A stretch of DNA of 64,000 nt from Aeromonas bivalvium (GTDB lineage: Bacteria > Pseudomonadota > Gammaproteobacteria > Enterobacterales > Aeromonadaceae), in contig NZ_CDBT01000008.1 in assembly GCF_000819765.1 (NCBI RefSeq), forward strand, positions 79,769 to 143,768. The letters run 5' to 3'. How positions within the stretch are numbered: the stretch's first letter is position 1; each line of letters opens with the position of its first letter. The notes below the pieces were generated by a model that saw only the letters and a program-made list of their open reading frames with translations, was not told the origin of the DNA and searched no databases. A program made the translations under genes and the position numbers. Positions 9,131 through 19,329 of the stretch are shown piece by piece.

Positions 9131-12100
9131 TTAGCCTATGGTCATCAGGCTGGCGTTGCCACCGGCGGCGGCGGTGTTGACCGAGAGGGCGTGCTCGATG
9201 AGCAGGCGTTCCAGCGGGATGTCGGTCTCGCCGCGATGCAGGCCGTGCACGCCTATGATGGCGCCGTTACGGGCCGCCTGGCGCGCGGCGGCGAGCTTGC
9301 TCACCTCTCGCAACTGATCCGAGTCGCCGTGGTGCAGCAGGGCATCGAAGTCCGCCTCCCCCGTGGCCCAGTCCGCCACCAGCGCGATGGGATCCCGCAC
9401 CTCGGTCGGCAGGGAAGAGAGCAGGGAGCGGGTCTGGGCATCGTCCGGCAGCAGCACCTGGCTGCCGACCGCCAGACAGGCGGCCAACTGGGCCAGCAGG
9501 TCTGCCTTCTCTTCTGCCAGGCAGAGCACCCGTTCCCGGGGCAGCAGGCTGTAGCTGTTGCGCTCGCCGGTGGGGCCGGTCAGCAACTGGGTACGGCCGC
9601 TCTGGGAGAGTGCGGCGTAGTGATCGCACAGGGCGGCGAGTGCCGGATCCTGCTTGCTCGCCCAGTCGCGCAGGGCCAAGAGGGGGGCTTTCGCCTCGGC
9701 ATGCAGGGCACCGGACTCCTGATGCAGCTGGTTGGCCACCGCCTCCTGGGGACGGGCGCCGAGCAGGCGATACATGTAGAGCGGGCCACCGGCCTTGGGA
9801 CCGGTGCCGGAGAGCCCTTCCCCGCCGAAGGGCTGCACCCCGACCACGGCGCCCACTATGTTGCGGTTGACGTAGAGGTTGCCGACCTTGGCGGTGTTGA
9901 CCACCTGGGCGATGGTCTCGTCGATGCGGGTATGGACACCCAGGGTCAGGCCGTAGCCGCTGCCGTTGATCTGCGCGAGCAGCTCGCCGAGTCTGGTACG
10001 GGGGTAGCGGACCAGGTGCAGCACGGGGCCGAACACCTCGGGTCCCAGCTCGTCCAGGCTGTCTAGCTCGATGAGCGTCGGCAGCACGAAGGTGCCGCGG
10101 CTGCAGGCATCCCCCTGGGTGCGGGCGATCTGGTGCACCTTGCGCCCCTTGTCGCCCATGGCCTTGATGTGGCGCTCTATGTTGGCCTTGGCCTCGGCGT
10201 CGATGACGGGGCCTATGTCGGTGGAGAGGTGCTCGGGGCTGCCGACCTTGTATTCGGCCATGGCGCCCTTGAGCATCCGGATCACCCGATCCGCCACGTC
10301 ATCCTGCACGCACAGCACCCGCAGGGCGGAGCAGCGCTGACCGGCGCTGTCGAACGCCGAGGAGATGACATCCATCACCACCTGTTCGGTCAAGGCGGAA
10401 GAGTCGACGATCATGGCGTTCTGGCCGCCGGTCTCGGCGATGAGCGGAATGGTGCGACCCTGGGCGTCGAGGCGACCGGCCAGGTTGCGGGAGATGATGC
10501 CCGCCACCTCGGTGGAGCCGGTGAACATGACGCCGCGCACCCGTTCGTCCGCAATGAGGGCAGCACCCACGGTTTCACCCCGGCCCGGCAGCAGTTGCAC
10601 CGCACCGGCGGGTACCCCAGCTTCCAGCAGGATGCGCACCGCTTGTGCCGCGATGAGGGGGGTCTGCTCGGCAGGCTTGGCCAGCACCGTATTGCCGGCG
10701 GCCAGGGCCGCGCACACCTGGCCGCTGAAGATGGCCAGCGGGAAGTTCCAGGGGCTGATGCAGACCACGGGGCCGAGCGGTCTGTGGGTGTCATTGGTGA
10801 AGTGGTTGCGCGCCTGGGCGGCGTAGTAGCGCAGGAAGTCCACCGCCTCGCGCACCTCGGCGATGGCGTTGGCGAAGGTCTTGCCGGATTCGCGTACCAG
10901 CAGGCCCATCAGGGGTTGCAGCTCGGACTCCATCAGATCGGCGGCGCGCTCCAGCACGGCGGCCCGCTCGGCAGGGGGGGTCGCTTGCCAGATCTGGCCG
11001 CTCGTGAGGGAGCAGGCGAGAGCCTTGTCCACCTGCGCTACCGTGGCTTCACTCACCTGACCGACGATATCGCGGTGATCCGCCGGGTTGACCACGGGTT
11101 GGAACTGGGTCGGCGCCTCGGTGTCGCAACCCAGCTGTTCATTACCCAACATGGGCACGGCCTGATAGGCGGTGTTGGTGCTGGCGAGCAGGGCGGCGGA
11201 GAGTGACCCCAGGCGGTGCTCGTTGGCGAGATCCAGACCGGCGGAGTTCGGGCGCGCCTCGCCGTAGAGATCCCGGGGCAGGGGGATGCGCGGATGGGGC
11301 AGACCCAGGGCCCCTTCACGGGCGGCCATCTGCTCGATCTGCTGCACCGGATCCTGCACCAGATCCGAGAGGGAGATGTTGTTGTCCGCGATGCGGTTGA
11401 CGAAGGAGGTGTTGGCCCCGTTCTCCAGCAGGCGGCGCACCAGGTAGGCGAGCAGGGTCTCGTGGCTGCCCACCGGGGCATAGATGCGGCAGGGGCGACC
11501 CAGCTTGCCGTCGGCCACCTTGCCGACCACCTGTTCGTAGAGCGGTTCACCCATGCCGTGCAGGCACTGGAACTCGTACTGGCCCGGGTAGTAGTTCTGA
11601 CCGGCGAGCTGGTAAATCGCCGACAACGAATGGGCGTTGTGGGTGGCGAACTGGGGATAGATGGACTCGGGCACCGCCAGCAGCTTGCGGGCGCAGGCGA
11701 GGTAGGAGACGTCCGTGTAGGGCTTGCGGGTATAGACGGGGTAGCCTTCCAGCCCTTCCTGCTGGGCGCGCTTGATCTCGCTGTCCCAGTAGGCGCCCTT
11801 CACCAGGCGGATCATCAGGCGGTGACGGCTGCGCTTGGCGAGATCGATGACATAGTCGATCACATAGGGGCAGCGCTTCTGGTAGGCCTGGATGACGAAA
11901 CCGATGCCGTTCCAATCGGCGAGGGACGGATCGAAGCAGAGTTTTTCCAGCAGATCGAGGGAGATCTCCAGGCGATCGGCCTCCTCGGCGTCGATGTTGA
12001 TGCCGATGTCGTACTGCCTGGCGAGCTGGGTCAGGCCCAGCAGGGTGGGGTAGAGCTCCTCCATGACGCGATCGTACTGGGCGCGGCTGTAGCGCGGATG

Positions 12101-13093
12101 CAGGGCGGAGAGCTTGATGGAGATGCCCGGCCCCTCGTAGATGCCGCGACCGTGGGAGGCCTTGCCGATGGCGTGGATGGCCTGCTCGTAGGAGGCGAGA
12201 TAGCGTTTGGCGTCTTCTTCCGTCAGGGCCGCTTCCCCCAGCATGTCGTAGGAGTAGCGGAACCCCTTGCTCTCCATGCCGCCTGCGTTCGCCAGCGCCT
12301 CGGCGATGGTCTCGCCGGTGACGAACTGCTCACCCATCAGGCGCATCGCCATGTCGACGCCCTTGCGGATGAGCGGCTCACCCCCCTTGCCGATCAGCCC
12401 CTTGAGGGAGCTGTTCATGCCCGCCTCGTTGTGGGTGGCCACCAGCTTGCCGGTGATGAGCAGGCCCCAGGAGGCGGCGTTGACGAACAGTGAGGTGCTC
12501 TGGCCCAGATGCTGGCTCCAGTTGCCACCGCTTATCTTGTCGCGGATCAGGGCATCCCGGGTCGCCTTGTCGGGGATGCGCAGCAGCGCCTCCGCCAGGC
12601 ACATCAGGGCCACCCCTTCCTGGGAGGAGAGGGAGAACTCCTGCAGCAGCCCCTGCACCAGGCCCTGACGGCCGCTGGCGCTCTTCTGGTTGCGCAGTTT
12701 CTCGGCGATGCCCATGGCCAGCTTCTGGGTCGCGTCAGCCTTCTCCCTGGGCAGACGGGCCTGCTCCAGCAGCATGGGGACGGCCTCGGTCTCGGGGCGA
12801 CGATAAGCCCCCGTGATGGCGGCCCGCAGCACGGACTGGGGCAGAATGCTCTCGGCAAACTCGAGGAAGATCTGGATGCCCTGTTCGGTCAGGGTCTCGA
12901 CGGCCTCTTCCCCGGCGGCGGCAGCCAGCCCGGAGTGCTCGGGCGGGGTCAGGCCGCGATCCAGCTGCTCCAGATAGGTGAAGATGGCTTGCTTGATCAG
13001 CCAGTGGGGGGTGCGATCCAGGGTCTGAGCTGCCTGCTTGAGACGGTCGCGGGTCGCTTCATCGAGTTTGACGCCGAGGGTGGTAGTGGCCAT
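9131..13093 (-). CDS. putA: Trifunctional proline utilisation protein PutA
   Basis: Oxidises proline to glutamate in two steps and represses its own gene when proline is absent. At 1320 residues it has the size of E. coli PutA. An N-terminal ribbon-helix-helix DNA-binding domain occupies residues 1-47 (TTTLGVKLDEATRDRLKQAA). A FAD-dependent proline dehydrogenase barrel follows at about 260-570 (GPGISIKLSALHPRYSR, RLVKGAYWDSEIKRAQ). A glutamate semialdehyde dehydrogenase covers about 640-1110, with the catalytic Glu near 889 (ETGGQN) and Cys near 923 (FDSAGQRCSAL). Start ATG 13091-13093 has AGGAAGTCCC upstream. No putP transporter lies next to it, unlike in E. coli. GTTGCA motifs upstream fit self-repression. 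Confidence 0.97.
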   Translation of the reverse strand: MATTTLGVKLDEATRDRLKQAAQTLDRTPHWLIKQAIFTYLEQLDRGLTPPEHSGLAAAAGEEAVETLTEQGIQIFLEFAESILPQSVLRAAITGAYRRPETEAVPMLLEQARLPREKADATQKLAMGIAEKLRNQKSASGRQGLVQGLLQEFSLSSQEGVALMCLAEALLRIPDKATRDALIRDKISGGNWSQHLGQSTSLFVNAASWGLLITGKLVATHNEAGMNSSLKGLIGKGGEPLIRKGVDMAMRLMGEQFVTGETIAEALANAGGMESKGFRYSYDMLGEAALTEEDAKRYLASYEQAIHAIGKASHGRGIYEGPGISIKLSALHPRYSRAQYDRVMEELYPTLLGLTQLARQYDIGINIDAEEADRLEISLDLLEKLCFDPSLADWNGIGFVIQAYQKRCPYVIDYVIDLAKRSRHRLMIRLVKGAYWDSEIKRAQQEGLEGYPVYTRKPYTDVSYLACARKLLAVPESIYPQFATHNAHSLSAIYQLAGQNYYPGQYEFQCLHGMGEPLYEQVVGKVADGKLGRPCRIYAPVGSHETLLAYLVRRLLENGANTSFVNRIADNNISLSDLVQDPVQQIEQMAAREGALGLPHPRIPLPRDLYGEARPNSAGLDLANEHRLGSLSAALLASTNTAYQAVPMLGNEQLGCDTEAPTQFQPVVNPADHRDIVGQVSEATVAQVDKALACSLTSGQIWQATPPAERAAVLERAADLMESELQPLMGLLVRESGKTFANAIAEVREAVDFLRYYAAQARNHFTNDTHRPLGPVVCISPWNFPLAIFSGQVCAALAAGNTVLAKPAEQTPLIAAQAVRILLEAGVPAGAVQLLPGRGETVGAALIADERVRGVMFTGSTEVAGIISRNLAGRLDAQGRTIPLIAETGGQNAMIVDSSALTEQVVMDVISSAFDSAGQRCSALRVLCVQDDVADRVIRMLKGAMAEYKVGSPEHLSTDIGPVIDAEAKANIERHIKAMGDKGRKVHQIARTQGDACSRGTFVLPTLIELDSLDELGPEVFGPVLHLVRYPRTRLGELLAQINGSGYGLTLGVHTRIDETIAQVVNTAKVGNLYVNRNIVGAVVGVQPFGGEGLSGTGPKAGGPLYMYRLLGARPQEAVANQLHQESGALHAEAKAPLLALRDWASKQDPALAALCDHYAALSQSGRTQLLTGPTGERNSYSLLPRERVLCLAEEKADLLAQLAACLAVGSQVLLPDDAQTRSLLSSLPTEVRDPIALVADWATGEADFDALLHHGDSDQLREVSKLAAARQAARNGAIIGVHGLHRGETDIPLERLLIEHALSVNTAAAGGNASLMTIG

Positions 13094-13504
13094 GGGACTT
13101 CCTGTGTCTATAAGGTAACAATATTACCGGACGGTTAAATTTCGCCGATGATGGTGCAACTAGGTGCAACCTTCAAGCAAGAAATTTTAATGTATTGGTT
13201 ACATTGTTGAATTCTTCCATGAATCAGGTCTCCATCAGGCTCTCTTCAAATCCGCCGCTTGTCCCCTTTTCACTGCATTATTAATGGGTTGGCAATGCAC
13301 CTTATGAAGGCTGGACACGAGGTGCAACCTTTTGAAAATCGGGTTGCGCTTTTTGCTGGTGCGACCGAAGCGAGGCCAGCGAGCGGGCCATTCCCTGCAC
13401 CCCATGCGGGGAGGGGCGCCGGATCGCCACCTGACAGCGTCCCGTGCTCTTCTATGCTGTTAGCTGGCCACAGGGGCCAGCTATTGGTGATCAAGGAGAA
13501 ACCC
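13094..13504. other. Intergenic control region between putA and the PhnB-like gene
   Basis: About 410 bases between divergent genes. It contains three TGCAAC motifs (candidate PutA operators), an AT-rich stretch at 13180-13220 that could hold the putA promoter, and a 9-bp inverted repeat just before the plus-strand ribosome binding site (TAGCTGGCC at 13461-13469, GGCCAGCTA at 13475-13483). I see no ORF I trust here. Confidence 0.55.
13155..13170 (-). promoter_or_regulatory. Two candidate PutA operators
   Basis: TGCAAC occurs at 13155-13160 and 13165-13170, that is GTTGCA on the putA strand, spaced 10 bp (one helical turn). GTTGCA is the core recognised by the PutA ribbon-helix-helix domain in E. 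coli. They lie 62-77 bp upstream of the putA start. A third TGCAAC is at 13323-13328. Confidence 0.55.
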
Positions 13505-13942
13505 ATGGCGCGTGTCAGTACCTATCTCAATTTTGCCCGGGAGACGGAGGCGGCTTTCCTCTTCTATCGCGAGGTGTTCGGCGGCGAGTTTGACGGCCCC
13601 ATTCACAGGTTCAAGGAGTCCCCGGGTTGCCCGGGCCAGCCCCCTCTGTCACAGGAAGACGGGGAGCTGGTGATGCATGTGGCCCTGCCCATCCTCGGCG
13701 GCCACGTGCTGATGGGCACGGACGCCCCGGCCAGCATGGGATTCACCCTGGTGCAGGGCAACAACAGCTACCTCAACCTGGAGCCGGACAGCCGAGCCGA
13801 GACCGACCGCCTGTTTGCGGCCCTGGGGGAGGGGGGCCAGGTGGAGATGCCGCTGGCGGAGATGTTCTGGGGCGACTATTTCGGATCCCTGGTGGACAAG
13901 TTCGGCACCCACTGGATGTTCAACTGCCAGAGCAAGACCTGA
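13505..13942 (+). CDS. VOC superfamily protein, PhnB/YjdN type
   Basis: A 145-residue vicinal-oxygen-chelate fold protein of the PhnB-like group, whose substrates are mostly unknown. It begins MARVSTYLNFARETEAAFLF and has FYREVFGGEFDG, NSYLNLEPDSRAETDRLF and the family ending WGDYFGSLVDKFGTHWMFNC. AAGGAG at 13493-13498 fixes the ATG at 13505; longer upstream reading lacks support. It stands alone between putA and fumC and has its own terminator. Confidence 0.85.
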   Translation: MARVSTYLNFARETEAAFLFYREVFGGEFDGPIHRFKESPGCPGQPPLSQEDGELVMHVALPILGGHVLMGTDAPASMGFTLVQGNNSYLNLEPDSRAETDRLFAALGEGGQVEMPLAEMFWGDYFGSLVDKFGTHWMFNCQSKT

Positions 13943-13958
13943 CGGCAGATCTGCAATG

Positions 13959-13982
13959 AAAAGGGCGCCATGGCGCCCTTTT
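13959..13982 (+). terminator. Terminator after the PhnB-like gene
   Basis: The palindrome AAAAGGGCGCCA/TGGCGCCCTTTT lies 16 bp after the stop. It ends in a T-run on both strands, so it may also end fumC transcripts. Confidence 0.85.
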
Positions 13983-14075
13983 CATCTTGTCTTGTCTATC
14001 TCTTTTCCTCTTTGTTGAATCCCACCATTTTCGCCGGTATTACCCGGGCATCGGATGGCCGTGCGCCGAGCTGCC

Positions 14076-15467
<1,392 letters not shown>

Positions 15468-15532
15468 GGGGATTCTCCTGCCGATGAGAGGGGTGTTCCC
15501 CAGCATGAACCCAAACGGCGGTCGGGGCCAGC

Positions 15533-15566
15533 TTGCACATGACACGGTATTGCTTATAATAAGCAA
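15533..15566 (+). promoter_or_regulatory. marR promoter overlapped by a palindromic operator
   Basis: TTGCAC (15533-15538), a 16-bp spacer and a perfect TATAAT (15555-15560) form a sigma-70 promoter. The 17-bp palindrome TTGCTTATAATAAGCAA (15550-15566) covers the -10 box. A MarR dimer bound there would block the promoter, so autorepression of the regulator and efflux operon is the simplest reading. Confidence 0.75.
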
Positions 15567-15590
15567 AGCTTACTATATAGGTTGCGTACT

Positions 15591-16019
15591 ATGAACCAAC
15601 AACCCGACACCCTTGGCTTTCTCATCGGCGACGTCCAGCGTCTGATGCGCCGCCAGTTCCAGCAGCAGCTGGAAGGGAGCTGCCTTACCCTGGCCCAGGC
15701 CCGCGCCCTGGTGCACATCGCCCGCAGCGAGGGGATCCGTCAGGTGGATCTGGCGGATCGGCTCGATATCCAGCCCATCACCCTGGCCCGCCAGCTCGAT
15801 CAGTTGGCGGAGAGCGGCCTGGTGGAGCGGCGCAGCGACCCCCATGACAGACGAGCCCATCAGCTGTTTCTGACCGAGGCCGCGACCCCCTATCTGGCGA
15901 TGATCAAGCAGGCCTCGGATCAGGTGCATCAGAGAGCCATCGGCGAGCTGGGGGAGGAGGCGACGGATGCGCTGTGCCGCTCCCTCAAGATCCTGCGTGC
16001 CAACCTGGGCCACCTCTGA
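15591..16019 (+). CDS. MarR family transcriptional regulator
   Basis: A 142-residue winged-helix regulator of the MarR/SlyA type. The recognition region reads GIRQVDLADRLDIQPITLARQLDQL and the wing has ERRSDPHDRRAHQLFLT. ATG 15591 (MNQQPDTLGF) is preferred over TTG 15582. It probably represses itself and the efflux genes that start 37 bp downstream through the palindrome at 15550-15566, and is released by a ligand, possibly a pump substrate. Confidence 0.9.
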   Translation: MNQQPDTLGFLIGDVQRLMRRQFQQQLEGSCLTLAQARALVHIARSEGIRQVDLADRLDIQPITLARQLDQLAESGLVERRSDPHDRRAHQLFLTEAATPYLAMIKQASDQVHQRAIGELGEEATDALCRSLKILRANLGHL

Positions 16020-16056
16020 TGTTTTCCTGTGATGCCAACCAACGTGGAGCCATATC

Positions 16057-17124
16057 ATGACCACTGATTCCCCCTCTTCCTCCCGTCCCGCGGCCAACCG
16101 ACGCCGTACCCGCCTGCTGTTGCTGGTGGTGGTGCCGGCGCTGGCCCTGCTCGGGGCGGGCGCCATCTATCTGCATGGCGGACGCTATGTGGAGACGGAC
16201 AACGCCTATGTGAAGGCGGACAAGGTGCCCATCAGCACCGAGGTGCTGGGCCGGGTGGCCAAGGTGTTCGTCGCCGAAAACCAGCAGGTCAAGGCCGGTC
16301 AGCCGCTGTTCGAACTGGATCCCGAGTCCTTCCAGGTCGCCGTGACCAAGGCCGAAGCGGAACTTGCCAAGGTGCGTACCGATCTGGTGGCGCTACAGAC
16401 CAGCTATCGCGGTCAGCAGGCGGAGATTGCCGTGGCCCGCACTCGCCATGCCTATGCCCTGAAGGAGGAACGTCGTCAGGCGGATCTGGTGGCCAGGCAC
16501 TTCACCTCCACCGCCAACTACGATGACGCCCGCCAGCTCACCATACAGACAGGTCAGCAGCAGGTGGCGCTGGAGGAGGGACTCAAAAAGATAGAGGCTT
16601 CCCTCAGCGGCGACGTCAACTTGCCGGTGGAGCAGCAGCCCGCCTACCGGGAAGCCGCCGCCGAGCTGGCCAAGGCCAGGCTGGATCTGGCCCGCACCAC
16701 CATTTATGCCCCCGCCAACGGCATCGCCAGCCAGCTACCCAAGCCCGGCCAGTACAGCATAGTGGGCATGACCGCCATGATGCTGGTGGAGACGGACACC
16801 CCCTGGGTGGAGGCAAACTTCACCGAGACGGAGCTGACCCATGTGCAGCCGGGTCAGAAGGTGGACATCAGCGTGGACACCTACCCGGACGCCCGCTGGC
16901 ACGGGGTAGTGGAGAGCCTGAGCCCGGCCACCGGCTCCGAGTTCTCGGTGATCCCGGCCCAGAACGCCACCGGCAACTGGGTCAAGATAGCCCAGCGCGT
17001 CGCGGTGCGGATCAAGCTGGACGAGGAGGCGGACCTGCCCACCCTGCGCGCCGGCCTGAGCGCCACCGCCGAAATCGATACCGGTCACCAGCGCACTCTG
17101 CCCGGCCTGTCAGGTCGAGGTTGA
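16057..17124 (+). CDS. emrA: HlyD/EmrA family efflux membrane fusion protein
   Basis: Periplasmic adaptor linking an inner-membrane MFS pump to an outer-membrane channel. One N-terminal membrane anchor (LLLLVVVPALALLGAGAIYL, about residues 26-45) is followed by the ETDNAYVKADKVPIS biotinyl-lipoyl half-motif, an alpha-helical hairpin at about 95-195, and a beta-barrel with VEANFTETELTHVQPGQKV. Length 355, close to EmrA. GTGGAGCC precedes the ATG. The emrB-like gene starts one base after its stop. The symbol is by family resemblance. Confidence 0.88.
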   Translation: MTTDSPSSSRPAANRRRTRLLLLVVVPALALLGAGAIYLHGGRYVETDNAYVKADKVPISTEVLGRVAKVFVAENQQVKAGQPLFELDPESFQVAVTKAEAELAKVRTDLVALQTSYRGQQAEIAVARTRHAYALKEERRQADLVARHFTSTANYDDARQLTIQTGQQQVALEEGLKKIEASLSGDVNLPVEQQPAYREAAAELAKARLDLARTTIYAPANGIASQLPKPGQYSIVGMTAMMLVETDTPWVEANFTETELTHVQPGQKVDISVDTYPDARWHGVVESLSPATGSEFSVIPAQNATGNWVKIAQRVAVRIKLDEEADLPTLRAGLSATAEIDTGHQRTLPGLSGRG

Positions 17125-17125
17125 T

Positions 17126-18667
17126 ATGACGAGTGCAGCCACAGGGCAGGCCGACCAGGCTTCCCGTCGCACCTTCATCACACTGTCGGTGATGCTGGCC
17201 ACCATCATGCAGGCCCTGGACACCACCATCGCCAACGTGGCCCTGCCCCACATGCAGGGGGCCATGGGGGCGACCCAGGATCAGATCTCCTGGGTGCTCA
17301 CCTCCTACATAGTCGCGGCCGCCATCTTCATGCCGCTGACCGGCTTTATCTCGGCAAGAATTGGCCGCAAAAGACTGTTCATGTGGTCGGTGGCGGGCTT
17401 TACCGTCGCCTCCATGCTGTGCGGCGCGGCCCAGAGCCTGGATCAGATAGTGCTGTTCCGCCTGCTGCAGGGGATCTTCGGCGCCAGCCTGGTGCCCCTC
17501 TCCCAGGCGGTGCTGCTCGATACCTATCCCCCCGAGAAACACGGCTCCGCCATGGCGATGTGGGGCATAGGGGTCATGGTGGGCCCCATCCTGGGGCCGT
17601 CTCTCGGGGGCTGGCTCACCGAGTACTACAACTGGCGCTGGGTCTTCTACATCAACCTGCCGTTCGGCCTGCTGGCCTGGTTCGGGCTTGCCGCCTTCAT
17701 CGAGGAGACGAAGATCGATGCCAGCCGCCGCTTCGATCTGCTGGGGTTCGCCCTGTTGAGCCTCGGCATAGGGGCGCTGCAGATGGCGCTGGACCGCGGG
17801 GAGTCCCAGAACTGGTTCGCCAGCCGGGAGATAGTGATCGAGACCGCCCTGATGGTGATGGCCTTCTATCTGTTCGTGGTGCACATCTTCACCCACCCCC
17901 ATCCCTACATAGAGCCGGCCCTGTTTCGGGATCGCAACTTCAGCGTCGGCCTGGTGTTCATCTTCATCGTCGGCATCATACTGCTGGCGACCATGACGCT
18001 GCTGCCCCCCTTCATGCAGGGGTTGATGGGCTATCCGGTGATCGATGTGGGCTACCTGCTGGCCCCGCGCGGGGTGGGGACCATGTTCGCCATGATGCTG
18101 GTGGGTCGGCTGTCGGGCCGGGTGGATGTGCGCATCCTGATCCTGCTGGGCTTGCTGCTCACCAGCCTCTCCATGTGGGAGATGACCCTGTTCAACACCG
18201 ATATCGGCAGCTGGGACATAGTGCGCACCGGCATCATCCAGGGGCTGGGGCTCGGCTTCATCTTCGTGCCCCTCTCCACCATCACCTTCGCGACCCTGGC
18301 GCCGCGCTATCGCAACGAGGGCACGGCGCTGTTCAGCCTGGTGCGCAACATCGGCAGCAGCATCGGCATCTCTGTGGTGATCACCTACCTGGCCCAGCGC
18401 ACCCAGATGAATCACGAGGTGTTCGCCTCCTACATCAATCCGTTCAACATGGCGCTGCATCAGAGCGGCGAGATCGCCAAGCTGGACACGGTCAAGGGGC
18501 TGGTGGAGCTCAACGGCGAGGTGACCCGCCAGGCCAGCCTGCTCGCCTACCTGCAGGATTTTCGTCTGATGATGTGGGTCAGCCTGTGCGCCATTCCCCT
18601 GGTGCTGCTGCTCAAGTCACCCAAACGAGACGGGAGCACCGGGGAGGGGGTACCCCTGCTGGATTGA
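17126..18667 (+). CDS. emrB: DHA2 family MFS multidrug transporter, EmrB type
   Basis: Proton-driven drug exporter with 14 predicted membrane helices in 513 residues. It has ALDTTIANVALPHMQGAMGA in helix 1, RIGRKRLF in the first cytoplasmic loop (motif A) and WRWVFYINLPFGLLA, all characteristic of EmrB/QacA members. It works with the adjacent EmrA-like adaptor. No TolC gene is nearby. It shares the marR promoter. Confidence 0.92.
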   Translation: MTSAATGQADQASRRTFITLSVMLATIMQALDTTIANVALPHMQGAMGATQDQISWVLTSYIVAAAIFMPLTGFISARIGRKRLFMWSVAGFTVASMLCGAAQSLDQIVLFRLLQGIFGASLVPLSQAVLLDTYPPEKHGSAMAMWGIGVMVGPILGPSLGGWLTEYYNWRWVFYINLPFGLLAWFGLAAFIEETKIDASRRFDLLGFALLSLGIGALQMALDRGESQNWFASREIVIETALMVMAFYLFVVHIFTHPHPYIEPALFRDRNFSVGLVFIFIVGIILLATMTLLPPFMQGLMGYPVIDVGYLLAPRGVGTMFAMMLVGRLSGRVDVRILILLGLLLTSLSMWEMTLFNTDIGSWDIVRTGIIQGLGLGFIFVPLSTITFATLAPRYRNEGTALFSLVRNIGSSIGISVVITYLAQRTQMNHEVFASYINPFNMALHQSGEIAKLDTVKGLVELNGEVTRQASLLAYLQDFRLMMWVSLCAIPLVLLLKSPKRDGSTGEGVPLLD

Positions 18668-18776
18668 TGCTGATAGAGTCTTGTCGGACAGGGCCGGATG
18701 GATATCCCATGACGGTGTCTGCGGATCATCATGGTGCCCTGTTCATGGGGGGCACGAGCACAAGGAGAGCGCAAGG

Positions 18777-19265
18777 ATGGCGCGGTTGGCAAGAAATCTG
18801 GTATCCCATGGTCTGGTGGCTGTGCTGGGCTTCATGGCGGGCATCTATGCCTTGCCAATCCTGGTGGCGCAGTCCCATACCCCTGCCCAGGCGAGCCTGC
18901 AACTGGCCCAGGATGCCGCGCACTACCAGGGGACGTTTCGCCGGGAGCTGGCGGGCAGCGACTCCTTGCATTGGGCGCAGGGCAGGTTGTTCGTGGGTGA
19001 TCATGCCATTGCCATGGTGGGGGAGATGGCTCCGGGGCCGGACTACAAGCTCTATCTCTCACCGACCTTCGTCGAGACGGAGGTGGACTTCCTGGCGCTC
19101 AAGGACAAGATGGCGCTGGTAGGGGATGTGCGCAGCTTCGACAGCTTCGTGATCTCCGTGCCCGGCCATGTCAATCCGGATATCTACACCACCGCCATCA
19201 TATGGTGCGAGTCGTTTGGCAAATTCATCAGCGCCGCCCAGTATCAGGGCAGCGCCGGGTTGTGA
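18777..19265 (+). CDS. DM13 domain protein with N-terminal anchor
   Basis: A 162-residue protein with a DM13 domain (about residues 50-155: HWAQGRLFVGDHAIAMVGEM to FGKFISAAQY). DM13 is proposed to take part in electron transfer, and a conserved Cys is present (IIWCESFG). The N-terminus carries a hydrophobic segment (GLVAVLGFMAGIYALPILVA). ATG 18777 is preceded by AAGGAG; the longer ORF from 18681 lacks a ribosome site. It lies 109 bp after emrB and may be in the same transcript. Confidence 0.82.
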   Translation: MARLARNLVSHGLVAVLGFMAGIYALPILVAQSHTPAQASLQLAQDAAHYQGTFRRELAGSDSLHWAQGRLFVGDHAIAMVGEMAPGPDYKLYLSPTFVETEVDFLALKDKMALVGDVRSFDSFVISVPGHVNPDIYTTAIIWCESFGKFISAAQYQGSAGL

Positions 19266-19280
19266 CCCCATGCCAGGTGA

Positions 19281-19312
19281 AAAGAGGGATGGCCCTGGCC
19301 ATCCCTCTTTTC
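19281..19312. terminator. Strong terminator between the DM13 gene and pepE
   Basis: AAAGAGGGATGGCC (19281-19294) pairs perfectly with GGCCATCCCTCTTT (19297-19310). Both strands have a T-run, so it can serve both convergent genes. Confidence 0.93.
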
Positions 19313-19329
19313 ATTGCGGCGCCCCTGAC

